Origin: Bizionia sp.
GTDB lineage: Bacteria; Bacteroidota; Bacteroidia; Flavobacteriales; Flavobacteriaceae
Assembly (NCBI GenBank): GCA_020631395.1
Contig: JAHDHI010000007.1
Span: 26,309-90,308, forward strand
DNA length: 64,000 nt
Direction of reading: 5' to 3'
Part shown: piece after piece, positions 53,757 through 63,042 of the stretch
Position numbering within the stretch: the first letter of the stretch is position 1
How the letters are laid out: each line of letters begins with the position of its first letter
Made by a program: the position numbers and the translations under genes
The notes under the pieces: generated by a model
The model's database searches: none
Seen by the model: only the letters and a program-made list of their open reading frames with translations
Told to the model about the DNA's origin: nothing

Positions 53757-54036
53757 AAACATAATAATCAATTTAGATTACAATGACAATGTAACAGTAA
53801 CCAATCCTCAAAAGTTGTCTGCGATGACTCATGAATTAGGCCACACCATTGGTTTTAGACATACAAATTGGGATGACTTGGGTGAGCCAGAAACTCTTTT
53901 TGGGCTTTTTCACATTGAAGGAACACCAGAAGGGAATGACCCTCATTCCATAATGAATGGTGGAAATGCAACGTCAGGGTTCTCAGGACTATCGTATTAC
54001 GACAAGGTAGCATTGAGGGCTTTGTATCCATGGTAA
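53740..54036 (+). pseudogene. Truncated M57 (HEIGH-type) metalloprotease
   Basis: The frame is open from 53740 (stop at 53737-53739) and reads IINLDYNDNVTVTNPQ, HELGHTIGFRHTNW and IEGTPEGNDPHSIMNGG, then SGLSYYDKVALRALYPW. This is the C-terminal catalytic end of M57 'dual-action HEIGH' peptidases, with the full zinc motif HExxHxxxxxH. The signal peptide and roughly the first two thirds of the enzyme are missing, and no start codon with leader is available (only TTG 53815 within the catalytic part). So this is a gene remnant with an intact active-site motif, not a working secreted protease. Confidence 0.8.
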
Positions 54037-54271
54037 AATGTATAGATAAAGAAGAAATCTTAATGATACTTCAATTGTGGTTGTAGTCCAAAGGATACTT
54101 CCCCAACACCTTTTTAAGCTGTTTTTCAAAAACTTACCTAACACGAAGAGGAACGTTTGAAAACAGATCGTTTTCATTAATAAAAAAAATTACACTAAAC
54201 GTGTCTGTCTCGTGGGAGCTCTTCACCCGAGGAAGGTTCTTTACTACAGAGCTGATTATCCACATTGAAGT

Positions 54272-54505
54272 CTATGGCTTTGGAAAGTTTCTTTGTATGT
54301 TTCTTACCAATTCTTCCAATCCATTTAGCTTGAGCGTATATACGGTTTCCAACATTTCTCCAAGTTTGCCTTTGGGAAACCCTTTGTTCTGATACCATAC
54401 CACATAGTGTTCCGGCAAATCTATGAGATAACGTTCCTTGTATTTCCCATATGGCATCTTGGTATGAGCCAGTTTCACCAAGAACTCCTTATCTGGCTGT
54501 AGCAT
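54272..54505 (-). CDS. DUF3820-family protein
   Basis: A 77-residue protein with the DUF3820 pattern: MPYGKYKERYLIDLPEHYVVWY, QNKGFPKGKLGEMLE, LKLNGLEELVR. The family resembles the nuclease-associated 'putative quorum-sensing-regulated' short proteins, and its function is unknown. It starts 7 bases after the DUF922 gene stop and is probably the last gene of that operon. Confidence 0.88.
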   Translation of the reverse strand: MLQPDKEFLVKLAHTKMPYGKYKERYLIDLPEHYVVWYQNKGFPKGKLGEMLETVYTLKLNGLEELVRNIQRNFPKP

Positions 54506-54512
54506 ATGCGAC

Positions 54513-55046
54513 TTAAGATTTGTATTTGCTTAAACGTTTCAATTCCTTCTCCACAAAACTTTGCCATTTGGCTTGCCCTTCCTTGTCAATGGAGTAATTG
54601 CTTTCACTATCATACTTGTTCTGCATGTTCTCCAAATTTTCATTGATTGTCTTATGGTGGCCTTGTAACATCTCGGCAACATTATGGGAAGGTCTCAATG
54701 CCTCTACTTTCTCCTTGAATAGTCTTGAATGCAGTTCCGTTATGTCGAAATGCAATTGTTCATGAGATAGTATATGATCGTCTACCTCTCCTTTTTTACA
54801 CCAAGAGTATTCTGGATAAAAATGGGCCTTTATTTTGGTTTTAAAGCTTAGCACCTTGGTTTTTGTCTTCTTTATAGAATAACTGAATGTTATTCCCGAA
54901 GCCGTAACTGCGACAGCCTCCGAATTTTGATCTGGTGTCCCTTGGAAATCTTCCCAAGTCAATTTATAGGCTTCACTCCAAGAGAGTTCTGTTGCATCTC
55001 CATCGAACAAAAAAAAGCCAAGGCATATTAAAAGTAATTTATACAT
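54513..55046 (-). CDS. DUF922 putative secreted zinc protease
   Basis: A 177-residue exported protein with a short signal peptide (MYKLLLICLGFFLFDGDA). SEAYKLTWEDFQGTPDQNS is the usual opening of DUF922 and HILSHEQLHFDITELHSR carries an HExxH metal motif, the reason the family is listed as predicted Zn-dependent peptidases. No activity is proven. It lies 50 bases behind the LysM protein gene on the same strand. Confidence 0.85.
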   Translation of the reverse strand: MYKLLLICLGFFLFDGDATELSWSEAYKLTWEDFQGTPDQNSEAVAVTASGITFSYSIKKTKTKVLSFKTKIKAHFYPEYSWCKKGEVDDHILSHEQLHFDITELHSRLFKEKVEALRPSHNVAEMLQGHHKTINENLENMQNKYDSESNYSIDKEGQAKWQSFVEKELKRLSKYKS

Positions 55047-55096
55047 TGTAAGTCTTAATTAGGGATGCACCTATAACGCTAAAAATCGATGTTTTA

Positions 55097-57040
55097 TTAT
55101 TTCACCTCAATGATTTTCAAGTCTTTGTATTGCACCAGATACGCCATATCGTTGTAATGGCCTCCAAATGTCTTTTTTTTGTATCCGAACTTGTTTTCCA
55201 CATACGAGGTCAATGGTGCATCATTTACGGATCGAGGTAGATTTTCTGATGTTACCAAACGTAAAACGACATCCATTGTCAAATCGAATCCCCTTACCGC
55301 ATAGGTATTTGGAGTTTCTCCATAGATTGAGTTGTATTTTTTCACAAAACCGTTGTTATCATCCTCATCTATTATTTTCGATACCGACGGATATGTAAAT
55401 TGAAGATTGGAAAGGTGATGATTCGAAACCTCTTCATCATCGAAGGCACTGTTCTTGTTGGTGGTGGCCAATCGAACTGTCGTCTTTTCCGTATTCAACG
55501 AATTCAAGATACTTGACACATTGGATACGAATCCATCGTTTTGAGTTTCCAAGAAAACGATGTTGTTTCCGGGTTTCAATACCTTTATCAAATCTTGATC
55601 GAAGATGTAATAGGCATCCTCCCCCGTTTTTTTGTTTGTACGTGAAACTACCGAAGCTGCTCCTTTGAACTCTCGTTTCAGCAATGCACTCGTTTCCTTG
55701 TTCTTTTTGTCCGAAACAATTATTATGTTCGCAGTGGAATCTGCTTTGAAATGATTTATTATCTTGTTTGTAAGTGCAACATCCGATGGTCTAGATTGAA
55801 ACACGTTACCTCCCATTTTCACAGATTTTATTATTGGGGAAACCACACTGACATTCTCTCTCTCCAAGGCAGATGCAACAGTATTGAAGTTGTTTGCCAT
55901 CAATGGTCCAATCACAGCATCTGTATCATTGAAATCATTATTTTTCAAAATAGAGTTCAATTCACTTTGCATGTTTTTGGTATCATATACATTCACTTTT
56001 AGATTTACTCCCATTTTTTTAAGTGAGTCCAATGCCACCAATGCTCCAGAATAAAAATCCAATGAAATAGCCGTTGCTCGGTCATTTTTTATGAAATCTT
56101 TGGTATCTGCAACAGAATCCAAGTTGATTTTATTTAATTTGAAAGGTAGCATTATCGCAATGTTCTTTGTTTCTCTGTCCAGAATACGAGTAGACAATTC
56201 CACGGTTCCCATCAATGTATCTCCAACGGTTTCTAGAGCTGTCGTACTTCCTGCCAACTTGGCATCATAAGGCACCTTTAAGATCATTCCTTCCTTTAGC
56301 CCGGATTCTGCAAGACCTGGATTCATTTTTTCCAATGCTTCTTTATCCAAACCTGTTTTAATTCTCAACCTGTAAAAGCCTTCTTTTGGTAGTACGGTAT
56401 AATAGCTATAGGCTTCATCTACTTCCTTGATTGTTTTGCTTTCGAGATTGGGAACATTGATTATTTGTCCAGGCTGTATCACAGCCTCCATCTCAGGGTT
56501 CAAAGCTTCCAACTCCGGTACTGTTATACCATACTTGTAGGCAATGCGCCATTTACCCTCCTTGGGTTTAACCGTATATGGCATCGTTGCATCATTTACT
56601 TCTTCTATCTTTGTGATTTTCCTAAACACTGGAATCTCAAGTCTATCTCCTTTTCTCAAGTTGTTGGCATACAAAAACGTATTATACTTTTTAATCTCCT
56701 CTTGTGTGACATTGTACTTTTGAGACAAACTAAACAATGTTTCCTTTCTCCTTACCTTATGTTTTAGGAACTCTTTTAGCTCTTTTGTGGTAGTTGATTT
56801 GGATGGATCCCTTTGAGTCGTATTCTTTGATTCTGGAATAAGCAGAACTGCGTTGGGCTTCAACTTTTTTCTAGCATCAGGGTTCAAAGCATAGATGGTA
56901 CTTACCGAAACATCATAATGTTTTGCTATGGACTCTATGGTTTCACCACTTTTCACCTTATGCGTCTTATAGTTTTGAGCTTGCGTGGATGCGCAACTGA
57001 AACTAAGCATTAATACCAAGATGTAAATTATTTTCTTCAT
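55097..57040 (-). CDS. LysM-repeat / periplasmic-binding-protein fusion
   Basis: A 647-residue exported protein, probably lipoprotein (MKKIIYILVLMLSFSCAST; LSFSC lipobox-like). Four LysM-type modules fill residues about 25-260 (HKVKSGETIESIAKHYDVS, HKVRRKETLFSLSQKYNVT, YTVKPKEGKWRIAYKYGIT, YTVLPKEGFYRLRIKTGLD), the last two degenerate. The rest (about 290-647) is a type I periplasmic binding fold (SLDFYSGALVALDSLKKMGV, DAVIGPLMANNFNTVASALE). The layout resembles LpoA, a lipoprotein that activates cell-wall synthases, with peptidoglycan binding added. It lies between guaA and the DUF922 gene. Confidence 0.85.
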   Translation of the reverse strand: MKKIIYILVLMLSFSCASTQAQNYKTHKVKSGETIESIAKHYDVSVSTIYALNPDARKKLKPNAVLLIPESKNTTQRDPSKSTTTKELKEFLKHKVRRKETLFSLSQKYNVTQEEIKKYNTFLYANNLRKGDRLEIPVFRKITKIEEVNDATMPYTVKPKEGKWRIAYKYGITVPELEALNPEMEAVIQPGQIINVPNLESKTIKEVDEAYSYYTVLPKEGFYRLRIKTGLDKEALEKMNPGLAESGLKEGMILKVPYDAKLAGSTTALETVGDTLMGTVELSTRILDRETKNIAIMLPFKLNKINLDSVADTKDFIKNDRATAISLDFYSGALVALDSLKKMGVNLKVNVYDTKNMQSELNSILKNNDFNDTDAVIGPLMANNFNTVASALERENVSVVSPIIKSVKMGGNVFQSRPSDVALTNKIINHFKADSTANIIIVSDKKNKETSALLKREFKGAASVVSRTNKKTGEDAYYIFDQDLIKVLKPGNNIVFLETQNDGFVSNVSSILNSLNTEKTTVRLATTNKNSAFDDEEVSNHHLSNLQFTYPSVSKIIDEDDNNGFVKKYNSIYGETPNTYAVRGFDLTMDVVLRLVTSENLPRSVNDAPLTSYVENKFGYKKKTFGGHYNDMAYLVQYKDLKIIEVK

Positions 57041-57147
57041 ATGCTATTATACGTTCAAAGTCTGTTTTAAATTTATCCTAATCTTTATTACTCTGTCCAT
57101 TTTTTTAAAGCAGACCCTTATTTTATGTACACTTACTTTTTAGCATC

Positions 57148-58683
57148 TTATTCCCATTCGATGGTTGCTGGTGGTTTTGAACTGATGTCATACACTACTC
57201 TATTAACGCCTTTTACCTTATTTATTATGTCATTTGAGGTTTTCTGCAAAAATTCATAGGGTAGGTTCACCCAATCTGCCGTCATACCATCCGTGCTTTC
57301 TACGGCTCTTAGAGCCACGCATTTTTCGTAGGTTCTCTCATCTCCCATTACTCCCACACTATTTACGGGCAACAATATTGCTCCAGCTTGCCATACTTTG
57401 TCATACAATCCAGCTTCCTTCAATCCATTAATGAAAACGGCATCCACTTCTTGCAAAATACGAACTTTTTCCGAAGTGATGTCACCTAATATCCTAATGG
57501 CCAACCCTGGCCCTGGAAATGGGTGACGTCCCAGCAATTGTTTGTCCATCCCCATTGAGGCTCCTACTCGACGTACTTCATCCTTGAACAATGCCTTCAA
57601 TGGTTCAACAATCTTCAATTTCATAAAATCTGGCAACCCTCCTACGTTATGATGACTTTTGATCGTTGCACTTGGTCCTCCTGTTGCCGAAACACTTTCA
57701 ATTACATCTGGATATATCGTTCCTTGTGCCAACCACTTTACATTTTCTATTTGATTGGCTTCATCATCGAAAACTTCGATGAATACACGACCAATCGCCT
57801 TACGTTTCAATTCTGGATCACTCAATCCTGCTAACGCATCCAAAAAGCGTGCCGAAGCATCTACTCCCTTTACATTTAACCCCATCCCCTTGTATTGTTC
57901 CAATACTTGAGAGAATTCGTCCTTACGCAATAGACCATTGTTTACAAAAATGCAATATAGGTTCTCTCCTATGGCCTTGTGCAACAACATTGCTGCCACA
58001 CTGGAGTCTACTCCTCCAGACAATCCCAATACCACTTTGTCATTTCCCAACTGTGCTTTCAAACCATCTACAGTTTCTTCCACAAAACTGTCCGGCGTCC
58101 AATCTGGATTGACATTAGCTATGTTTACCAAGAAGTTTTGCAGTAATTGCTTTCCATCGGTAGAATGGTACACCTCTGGATGAAATTGGATGGCGTAAGT
58201 TGTTTCTCCTTCTATTTTATAAGCTGCATTCTTCACATCATGTGTACTTGCCAAAAGATGAGCATTTGTTGGCAGTGTCTTAATGGTGTCGCTATGACTC
58301 ATCCATACTTGACTCCCCACTTTTACGTCTTTGAAGAATGCTTCTCCTTCTTTCACAAAGCTTAAGTTTGCCCTACCATATTCTCGCGTATTGGATTCGG
58401 CAACTTCTCCCCCGGAAAAGTGAGCTAGATATTGTGCTCCATAGCATACGGCCAATACTGGTTTTTCTCCTCTAATACCAGACAGGTCTGGGTGAAAGGC
58501 ATCTTCCGATCTTACGGACATCGGGCTTCCAGAAAGGATAACCGCCTTGTATTCTGATAGTTCTGTTGGTATTTTGCTGAATGGGTGTATTTCGGAATAG
58601 ATGTTAAGTTCCCTAACTCTACGCGCAATAAGTTGTGTGTACTGCGATCCGAAATCTAAAATTAAAATCTTGTCGTGTTGCAT
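57148..58683 (-). CDS. guaA: GMP synthase (glutamine-hydrolysing)
   Basis: The start is ATG 58683 ([20 protein letters not shown]); TTG 58689 is in frame but inside the promoter. 511 residues, full length. Glutaminase domain with Cys80 in AVCYGAQYL and QFHPEVYHS (His/Glu); ATP-pyrophosphatase with [13 protein letters not shown] near 228; C-terminal dimerisation part ending KPPATIEWE. Converts XMP to GMP. A -7 box ends 3 bases before the ATG. BshC lies upstream (43-base gap), the LysM fusion downstream. Confidence 0.97.
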   Translation of the reverse strand: MQHDKILILDFGSQYTQLIARRVRELNIYSEIHPFSKIPTELSEYKAVILSGSPMSVRSEDAFHPDLSGIRGEKPVLAVCYGAQYLAHFSGGEVAESNTREYGRANLSFVKEGEAFFKDVKVGSQVWMSHSDTIKTLPTNAHLLASTHDVKNAAYKIEGETTYAIQFHPEVYHSTDGKQLLQNFLVNIANVNPDWTPDSFVEETVDGLKAQLGNDKVVLGLSGGVDSSVAAMLLHKAIGENLYCIFVNNGLLRKDEFSQVLEQYKGMGLNVKGVDASARFLDALAGLSDPELKRKAIGRVFIEVFDDEANQIENVKWLAQGTIYPDVIESVSATGGPSATIKSHHNVGGLPDFMKLKIVEPLKALFKDEVRRVGASMGMDKQLLGRHPFPGPGLAIRILGDITSEKVRILQEVDAVFINGLKEAGLYDKVWQAGAILLPVNSVGVMGDERTYEKCVALRAVESTDGMTADWVNLPYEFLQKTSNDIINKVKGVNRVVYDISSKPPATIEWE

Positions 58684-58686
58684 ACG

Positions 58687-58694
58687 CAAAAGTA
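58687..58694 (-). promoter_or_regulatory. -7 box of guaA, start-proximal
   Basis: TACTTTTG on the minus strand, with TTG 21 bases upstream; only CGT separates it from the ATG. Confidence 0.55.
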
Positions 58695-58726
58695 ATAATT
58701 ACGTTTTACGATTTGCAACTTTTTTT

Positions 58727-60331
58727 CTAAAATGTTAACACTAAAAATTCAGCTTTCAATGGCTTCAAGTTTTCCATTAATTTTGGTATTAAGTCTTCTC
58801 CATATTCCAAGTACAATTCCGAAAAGTTGATATTGCGTTCTTGCAAACTCTGACTGGGAAACAATTCGTTTTGCAACCCTGTCATCCTTTCGACATGGTC
58901 TTTCAACTTACGCTTTTGTGCAGTCAACAAACGCTTTTCCAAAGACTCCAAACCTTTTATCTGTTTCCGCTCTTGTGCAGCAACCGCCCCCTCAAATGAC
59001 TTGTCCGTTTTTTCTGCAAGTTCGTGCAAAGCTAAAAACTGATGTTTCAAATGCTCAATCTGTTTTGAAAAATCAATGTCTATGTTGGAAATCTCTCTTA
59101 CCTTTTTGTTTATGAAGGCATCTCGCTTCAAAAACAAATCTTCATTTGCAATATTCAGCTTCTTCAATTTATTCGATTGTTGCTCTGTCTTTATCAACAC
59201 AGAATTACGTAACAACAACATTGGAAACACGACTTCATTCGATTTGAAATTTTGTTGCAACTGAAACCAATAGGCCAATTCTCCTCCGCCTCCAATATAA
59301 CATAGGTTAGGTAAAATGACTTCTTGATACAAAGGGCGTAGAATCACATTTGGAGAAAAACGTTCTGGATTGCTTGAAACCTCTTCCAAAAGATCCTTTT
59401 CATTCCACTCTATTTCCGTGTTCAACACCTTAAATAGATTATCTTCAAAAACTATGCGTTCTCTTAGATTTTCAATTATGTAGAATAAATTTATTTCTCT
59501 AGGGTTGACTTGTATGGGATATTCCTTATTTGTAATATTTTCTATTTGTCCATTGACCTTTGTTACCTGCTCGAAGCTTATTTGCTCCGTCAATTCCCTT
59601 TTTAAATATGGAATAAATTCTTGTTTGAGGCTTTTAACATTGGCATCGATTATTACCAACCCATGATCCTTGAACAATGTGTTTGCCAGATAACGAGTGG
59701 CTTCAGCCAAATTACCATGTTCCACATAAGTGTTTTCGAATAGTTCTCGCAATGCATCCGCATTTCTTCCTATTCCCAATTCTTGTGAGAAGAGTTTGAA
59801 AACGGCATCCAATCCCGAAGTGTCCAATTCCCCTACTGCTCCACTAGCATTTCTATTCCATCGAACTTTCTTCCCTTTGAAATTGAAATAATTTATCTCA
59901 TCGAAATCATGATCCTCTGTAGCCATCCAGTATATGGGCACGAAGTTATACTCTGGATATTTGCCTTTAAGTTCTTTGGATAGGTTTATAGTGGAAACGA
60001 TCTTATGCAAGAAGTACAGAGGCCCAGTGAACAAATTCAATTGATGCCCCGTTGTAACAGTAAACGTGTTTCTCTCTCCCAAAGCCTCAATATTGAGCTT
60101 GGTTGTTTCCGACGCATCCATTCCTTTGTATTGTTCACGTAGGGATGTCACCAAAACTGATCTTGTTTCCTGTTTGAAGGCCTGTTCCTTTTCTTTAATT
60201 TGATCTTTGAAGTTTTCAAGTCTGGGAAACCTATTGTAAAACGGCTTCAAACCGTCGGTTTCAGCTAAATAATCACATATCAATTCGGAAAAGTATCCAG
60301 TATCCTCAAAGGATATACAGTCTGTTGGCAT
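58727..60331 (-). CDS. bshC: Bacillithiol biosynthesis cysteine-adding enzyme BshC
   Basis: A 534-residue protein with the BshC hallmarks TTGHQLNLFTGPLYFLHKI and PIYWMATEDHDFDEINYF, the nucleotide-binding HxGH/TEDHD region of this tRNA-synthetase-like fold, and a long coiled coil (about 400-500, IEHLKHQFLALHELAEK). It joins cysteine to GlcN-malate, the last step to bacillithiol, the thiol used by many Bacteroidota in place of glutathione. BshA and BshB are not in the window. First gene of the guaA-containing group on this strand. Confidence 0.95.
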   Translation of the reverse strand: MPTDCISFEDTGYFSELICDYLAETDGLKPFYNRFPRLENFKDQIKEKEQAFKQETRSVLVTSLREQYKGMDASETTKLNIEALGERNTFTVTTGHQLNLFTGPLYFLHKIVSTINLSKELKGKYPEYNFVPIYWMATEDHDFDEINYFNFKGKKVRWNRNASGAVGELDTSGLDAVFKLFSQELGIGRNADALRELFENTYVEHGNLAEATRYLANTLFKDHGLVIIDANVKSLKQEFIPYLKRELTEQISFEQVTKVNGQIENITNKEYPIQVNPREINLFYIIENLRERIVFEDNLFKVLNTEIEWNEKDLLEEVSSNPERFSPNVILRPLYQEVILPNLCYIGGGGELAYWFQLQQNFKSNEVVFPMLLLRNSVLIKTEQQSNKLKKLNIANEDLFLKRDAFINKKVREISNIDIDFSKQIEHLKHQFLALHELAEKTDKSFEGAVAAQERKQIKGLESLEKRLLTAQKRKLKDHVERMTGLQNELFPSQSLQERNINFSELYLEYGEDLIPKLMENLKPLKAEFLVLTF

Positions 60332-60456
60332 AGAATCAGGTCTTTATTTTGTAAAGATACGGTCTTTTTGAAACCTTCATTTTCAAGATCGCTCTTTTTA
60401 ATATTCCTTTAACAAAGTCGTAAATACTTTTTTTTGTTACATTTATTGAAAAAACT

Positions 60457-61242
60457 ATGAAAACAATTAATCTAATTATTTATCTATTTATTGCTTCTTT
60501 AATATTTAGTTGCACTAAATCTGACGACTCAAACGATTCCAATGTTAGAACTTATGCTGATGTCAGAGCAGATTTCAATCAAACAAATTTCTCTACCGGA
60601 ATAAACGATGTTTCACTGATAGGTGTCGACTATTCTTTTTGGCTGTATAGAGTCATAATACCTGATGTCGATTTCACCAACAACAAAAGGCCTTTAATAA
60701 TTACATTACATGGCTTTTCAGGAGGCGATCCAGAAGCTCATAAAAATACAGGTTGTTATGCTGAGCCAGGATTTTCGGCTTTGGATGCCATAATTATAAG
60801 TCCCAACAACAGAGGTTTACAATGGTTTGACCCCTACAATCAAGCACAAGTGAATACTCTTGTCGATCTGGCAAGTGATTATTTACCCGTAGACACCAGT
60901 AAAATTGTAATAAGCGGCTATAGCGATGGAGGGAATGGTGCTTGGTGGTATAGCGAAAAGCAACCTACCGTCTATTCTGCAGGAATACCGATGGCTAGTG
61001 CTTATGGATCATACAATCCAGATGGCAGTGCTAGAGTTGTAGCTACTCCAACCTTTGTGATACATGGTGAAAATGATGAACTATTCCCTTTGCAAAATAC
61101 TCAAGACTGGGTTGAAGATACAACTACGGCCGGGAGCAATTCCACCTTGGTTGTGGCAACGGGTTTGACGCACACACAGCCTTGTGATTATGCATCCTAC
61201 CTACAAGATGCTGCCACTTGGTTGGTAAATGACATTTGGTAA
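60457..61242 (+). CDS. Lipoprotein alpha/beta hydrolase (PHB-depolymerase/feruloyl-esterase type)
   Basis: A 261-residue predicted lipoprotein (MKTINLIIYLFIASLIFSC, LIFSC). PLIITLHGFSGGDPEAH gives the oxyanion-type HGFSGG loop, SGYSDGGNGAW the nucleophile Ser156, HGENDELFP the acidic residue and TGLTHTQP the catalytic His, in the normal order of the LpqC/PHB-depolymerase-like family. It probably cleaves an ester of polysaccharide or polymer outside the cytoplasm; the substrate is not predictable. Divergent from bshC with a 125-base gap. Confidence 0.88.
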   Translation: MKTINLIIYLFIASLIFSCTKSDDSNDSNVRTYADVRADFNQTNFSTGINDVSLIGVDYSFWLYRVIIPDVDFTNNKRPLIITLHGFSGGDPEAHKNTGCYAEPGFSALDAIIISPNNRGLQWFDPYNQAQVNTLVDLASDYLPVDTSKIVISGYSDGGNGAWWYSEKQPTVYSAGIPMASAYGSYNPDGSARVVATPTFVIHGENDELFPLQNTQDWVEDTTTAGSNSTLVVATGLTHTQPCDYASYLQDAATWLVNDIW

Positions 61243-61360
61243 ACCTAAGCCAGATAAAATCTTTATGGTGGTTTCTTTTGTTTTCCATGCTTGTGTTTAT
61301 TTCCGAAATAATTAACATAAATAGTTATAAAAAGCATTGAGTTTTTACGTACTTTGAAAT

Positions 61361-62668
61361 ATGAAAACTACCATAGAGATTCTTTTTTCATCAAACATTA
61401 CCAACAGCAAAAACAAGCTTTTGTCATTTTACACCATTTGCACCCTACTCATTGGGCATATGGTTTTTTCACAGGACATAGTACAATTCAAAGGAGTAGT
61501 AACTGACAGTGAAACCAATGACCCTCTTGCATTGGCAGACTTGATCATTAAAGATACAAACATAAGTACCGTAACCAATGCAGAAGGAGAGTTTCTTCTC
61601 AAGGTCCCAAATGGCATGTTGGACAAATCGGTTACCATTTCCTATCTTGGCTACAAGAGACAAGAAATACCGTTATCCGATCTAAAGAAAAGAAACACCA
61701 AGATAAGACTTGAAGAGGCTGCTACCGTTTTGGCGCAAATTGACTTGAACATTCCAAAAGATGCAGAAAGCTTGGTACGCAAAGCTTTGAAGCTTAAAGG
61801 TGAAAACTATTATGACAAATCGGCAATCATGACTGGTTTTTATAGGGAAACCATAAAGAAGAGAAACAAGAATGCCTCCTTGTCCGAAGCGGTTTTGGAA
61901 ATATACAAGCAACCCTACTCTTCGATCAAAGAAGATGCCATACGACTTATCAAATCGCGAAAGAATACCAACTACTCTAGATTGGATACCATTGCATTGA
62001 AATTGCAAGGTGGCCCTTTCAGTGCCTTGCATACAGATATAATGAAGTACCCTGAGTTTATTTTCTCAGAAGATTATCTTCCTGCATACGATTTTACCTT
62101 TGACAGATCCACACAAATAAACAACAAGCTCGTTTACGTTGTAAACTTCAAACAAAAGAAAGGCATTGTAGATGCTCTATACTATGGTAAATTGTTCATT
62201 GATGCCAATTCCTATGCCATGACGAGTGCCGTATACAACTTGGACGTCACAAACAGAGCTCAAGCGGTAAAACTTTTTGTTAGAAAAAAACCAAAAAAAG
62301 CAACAGTTTACCCAACCAATGCGAGTTACAGGGTGAATTACAGGGTAAAGAATGGCAAGTGGTATTATGGCTATAGCAATATATCACTGACCTTCAAGGT
62401 AAATTGGAAGAATCGTTGGTTCAGCAACCGCTACACCTTGCAAAGTGAGATGGCCATCACGGATTGGAAACAAAATGCAAAAGGCAAGATTCCCAGGCCT
62501 AAAGACCGTTTGAAATCCAATGCCATCTTGATAGATGAAGCTTCAGGTTTTTCCGACCCCGACTTCTGGGGTGAATACAATATCATCGAACCTGAAAAGT
62601 CCATAGAATCCGCCATCAAGAAAATCAGCAAAAAATTAAAAAAGGCTCAATCCAAAAAAGATGACTAA
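61361..62668 (+). CDS. Exported protein with carboxypeptidase-regulatory-like domain
   Basis: A 435-residue exported protein. The signal peptide is unusually long (hydrophobic core LLSFYTICTLLIGHMVFS, about 20-38). Residues 40-115 form a CarboxypepD_reg-like beta-sandwich (FKGVVTDSETNDPLALADLIIKDTNISTVTNAEGEFLLKVP), as found at the N-terminus of SusC/TonB receptors. The remainder is basic, beta-rich and has no plug or barrel signature I can place; the end is Lys-rich. No TonB box and no T9SS tail. Overlaps the next small gene by 8 bases, so the two form an operon. Confidence 0.85.
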   Translation: MKTTIEILFSSNITNSKNKLLSFYTICTLLIGHMVFSQDIVQFKGVVTDSETNDPLALADLIIKDTNISTVTNAEGEFLLKVPNGMLDKSVTISYLGYKRQEIPLSDLKKRNTKIRLEEAATVLAQIDLNIPKDAESLVRKALKLKGENYYDKSAIMTGFYRETIKKRNKNASLSEAVLEIYKQPYSSIKEDAIRLIKSRKNTNYSRLDTIALKLQGGPFSALHTDIMKYPEFIFSEDYLPAYDFTFDRSTQINNKLVYVVNFKQKKGIVDALYYGKLFIDANSYAMTSAVYNLDVTNRAQAVKLFVRKKPKKATVYPTNASYRVNYRVKNGKWYYGYSNISLTFKVNWKNRWFSNRYTLQSEMAITDWKQNAKGKIPRPKDRLKSNAILIDEASGFSDPDFWGEYNIIEPEKSIESAIKKISKKLKKAQSKKDD

Positions 62669-62978
62669 AAATCACATATACATACTCGCAATTGGTTTCT
62701 CCTTTACCACTGGTCATTCTCAGGACAAAAAAAGTTCCTTGTTTAACAATGACAGCATTGCCTCCTTTTCTTTCAAATACAAACCTTTTACTTTTAAACA
62801 GAACAACCCTGATTTTTTTCCGCCAACGTCACAACTACAAAAAAACATAGAAGGAATGTCATCTATAGAAAACACTTACTCCATATTGATAGTAGAACCT
62901 GAAGGACATTCACCTATGCCAAATTTCTACTCGGAAGACAAAACGAAAAGAAGTTTGGTTGTAATAGCCCCCAAATAA
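62661..62978 (+). CDS. Small exported protein, unknown
   Basis: A 105-residue protein with signal peptide (MTKNHIYILAIGFSFTTGHSQ). The rest is short, polar and Pro/Ser/Asn-rich (FKQNNPDFFPPTSQLQKNIE, LIVEPEGHSPMP), without a family I recognise. It overlaps the preceding gene by 8 bases, so it is translationally coupled, and both proteins are exported, which suggests a joint function. Confidence 0.65.
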   Translation: MTKNHIYILAIGFSFTTGHSQDKKSSLFNNDSIASFSFKYKPFTFKQNNPDFFPPTSQLQKNIEGMSSIENTYSILIVEPEGHSPMPNFYSEDKTKRSLVVIAPK

Positions 62979-63042
62979 CATAGTTTACCACACTTATAGA
63001 AATTTCTCCTTTTCATTTGTAATTTAGCATTTACTTTCCTCC

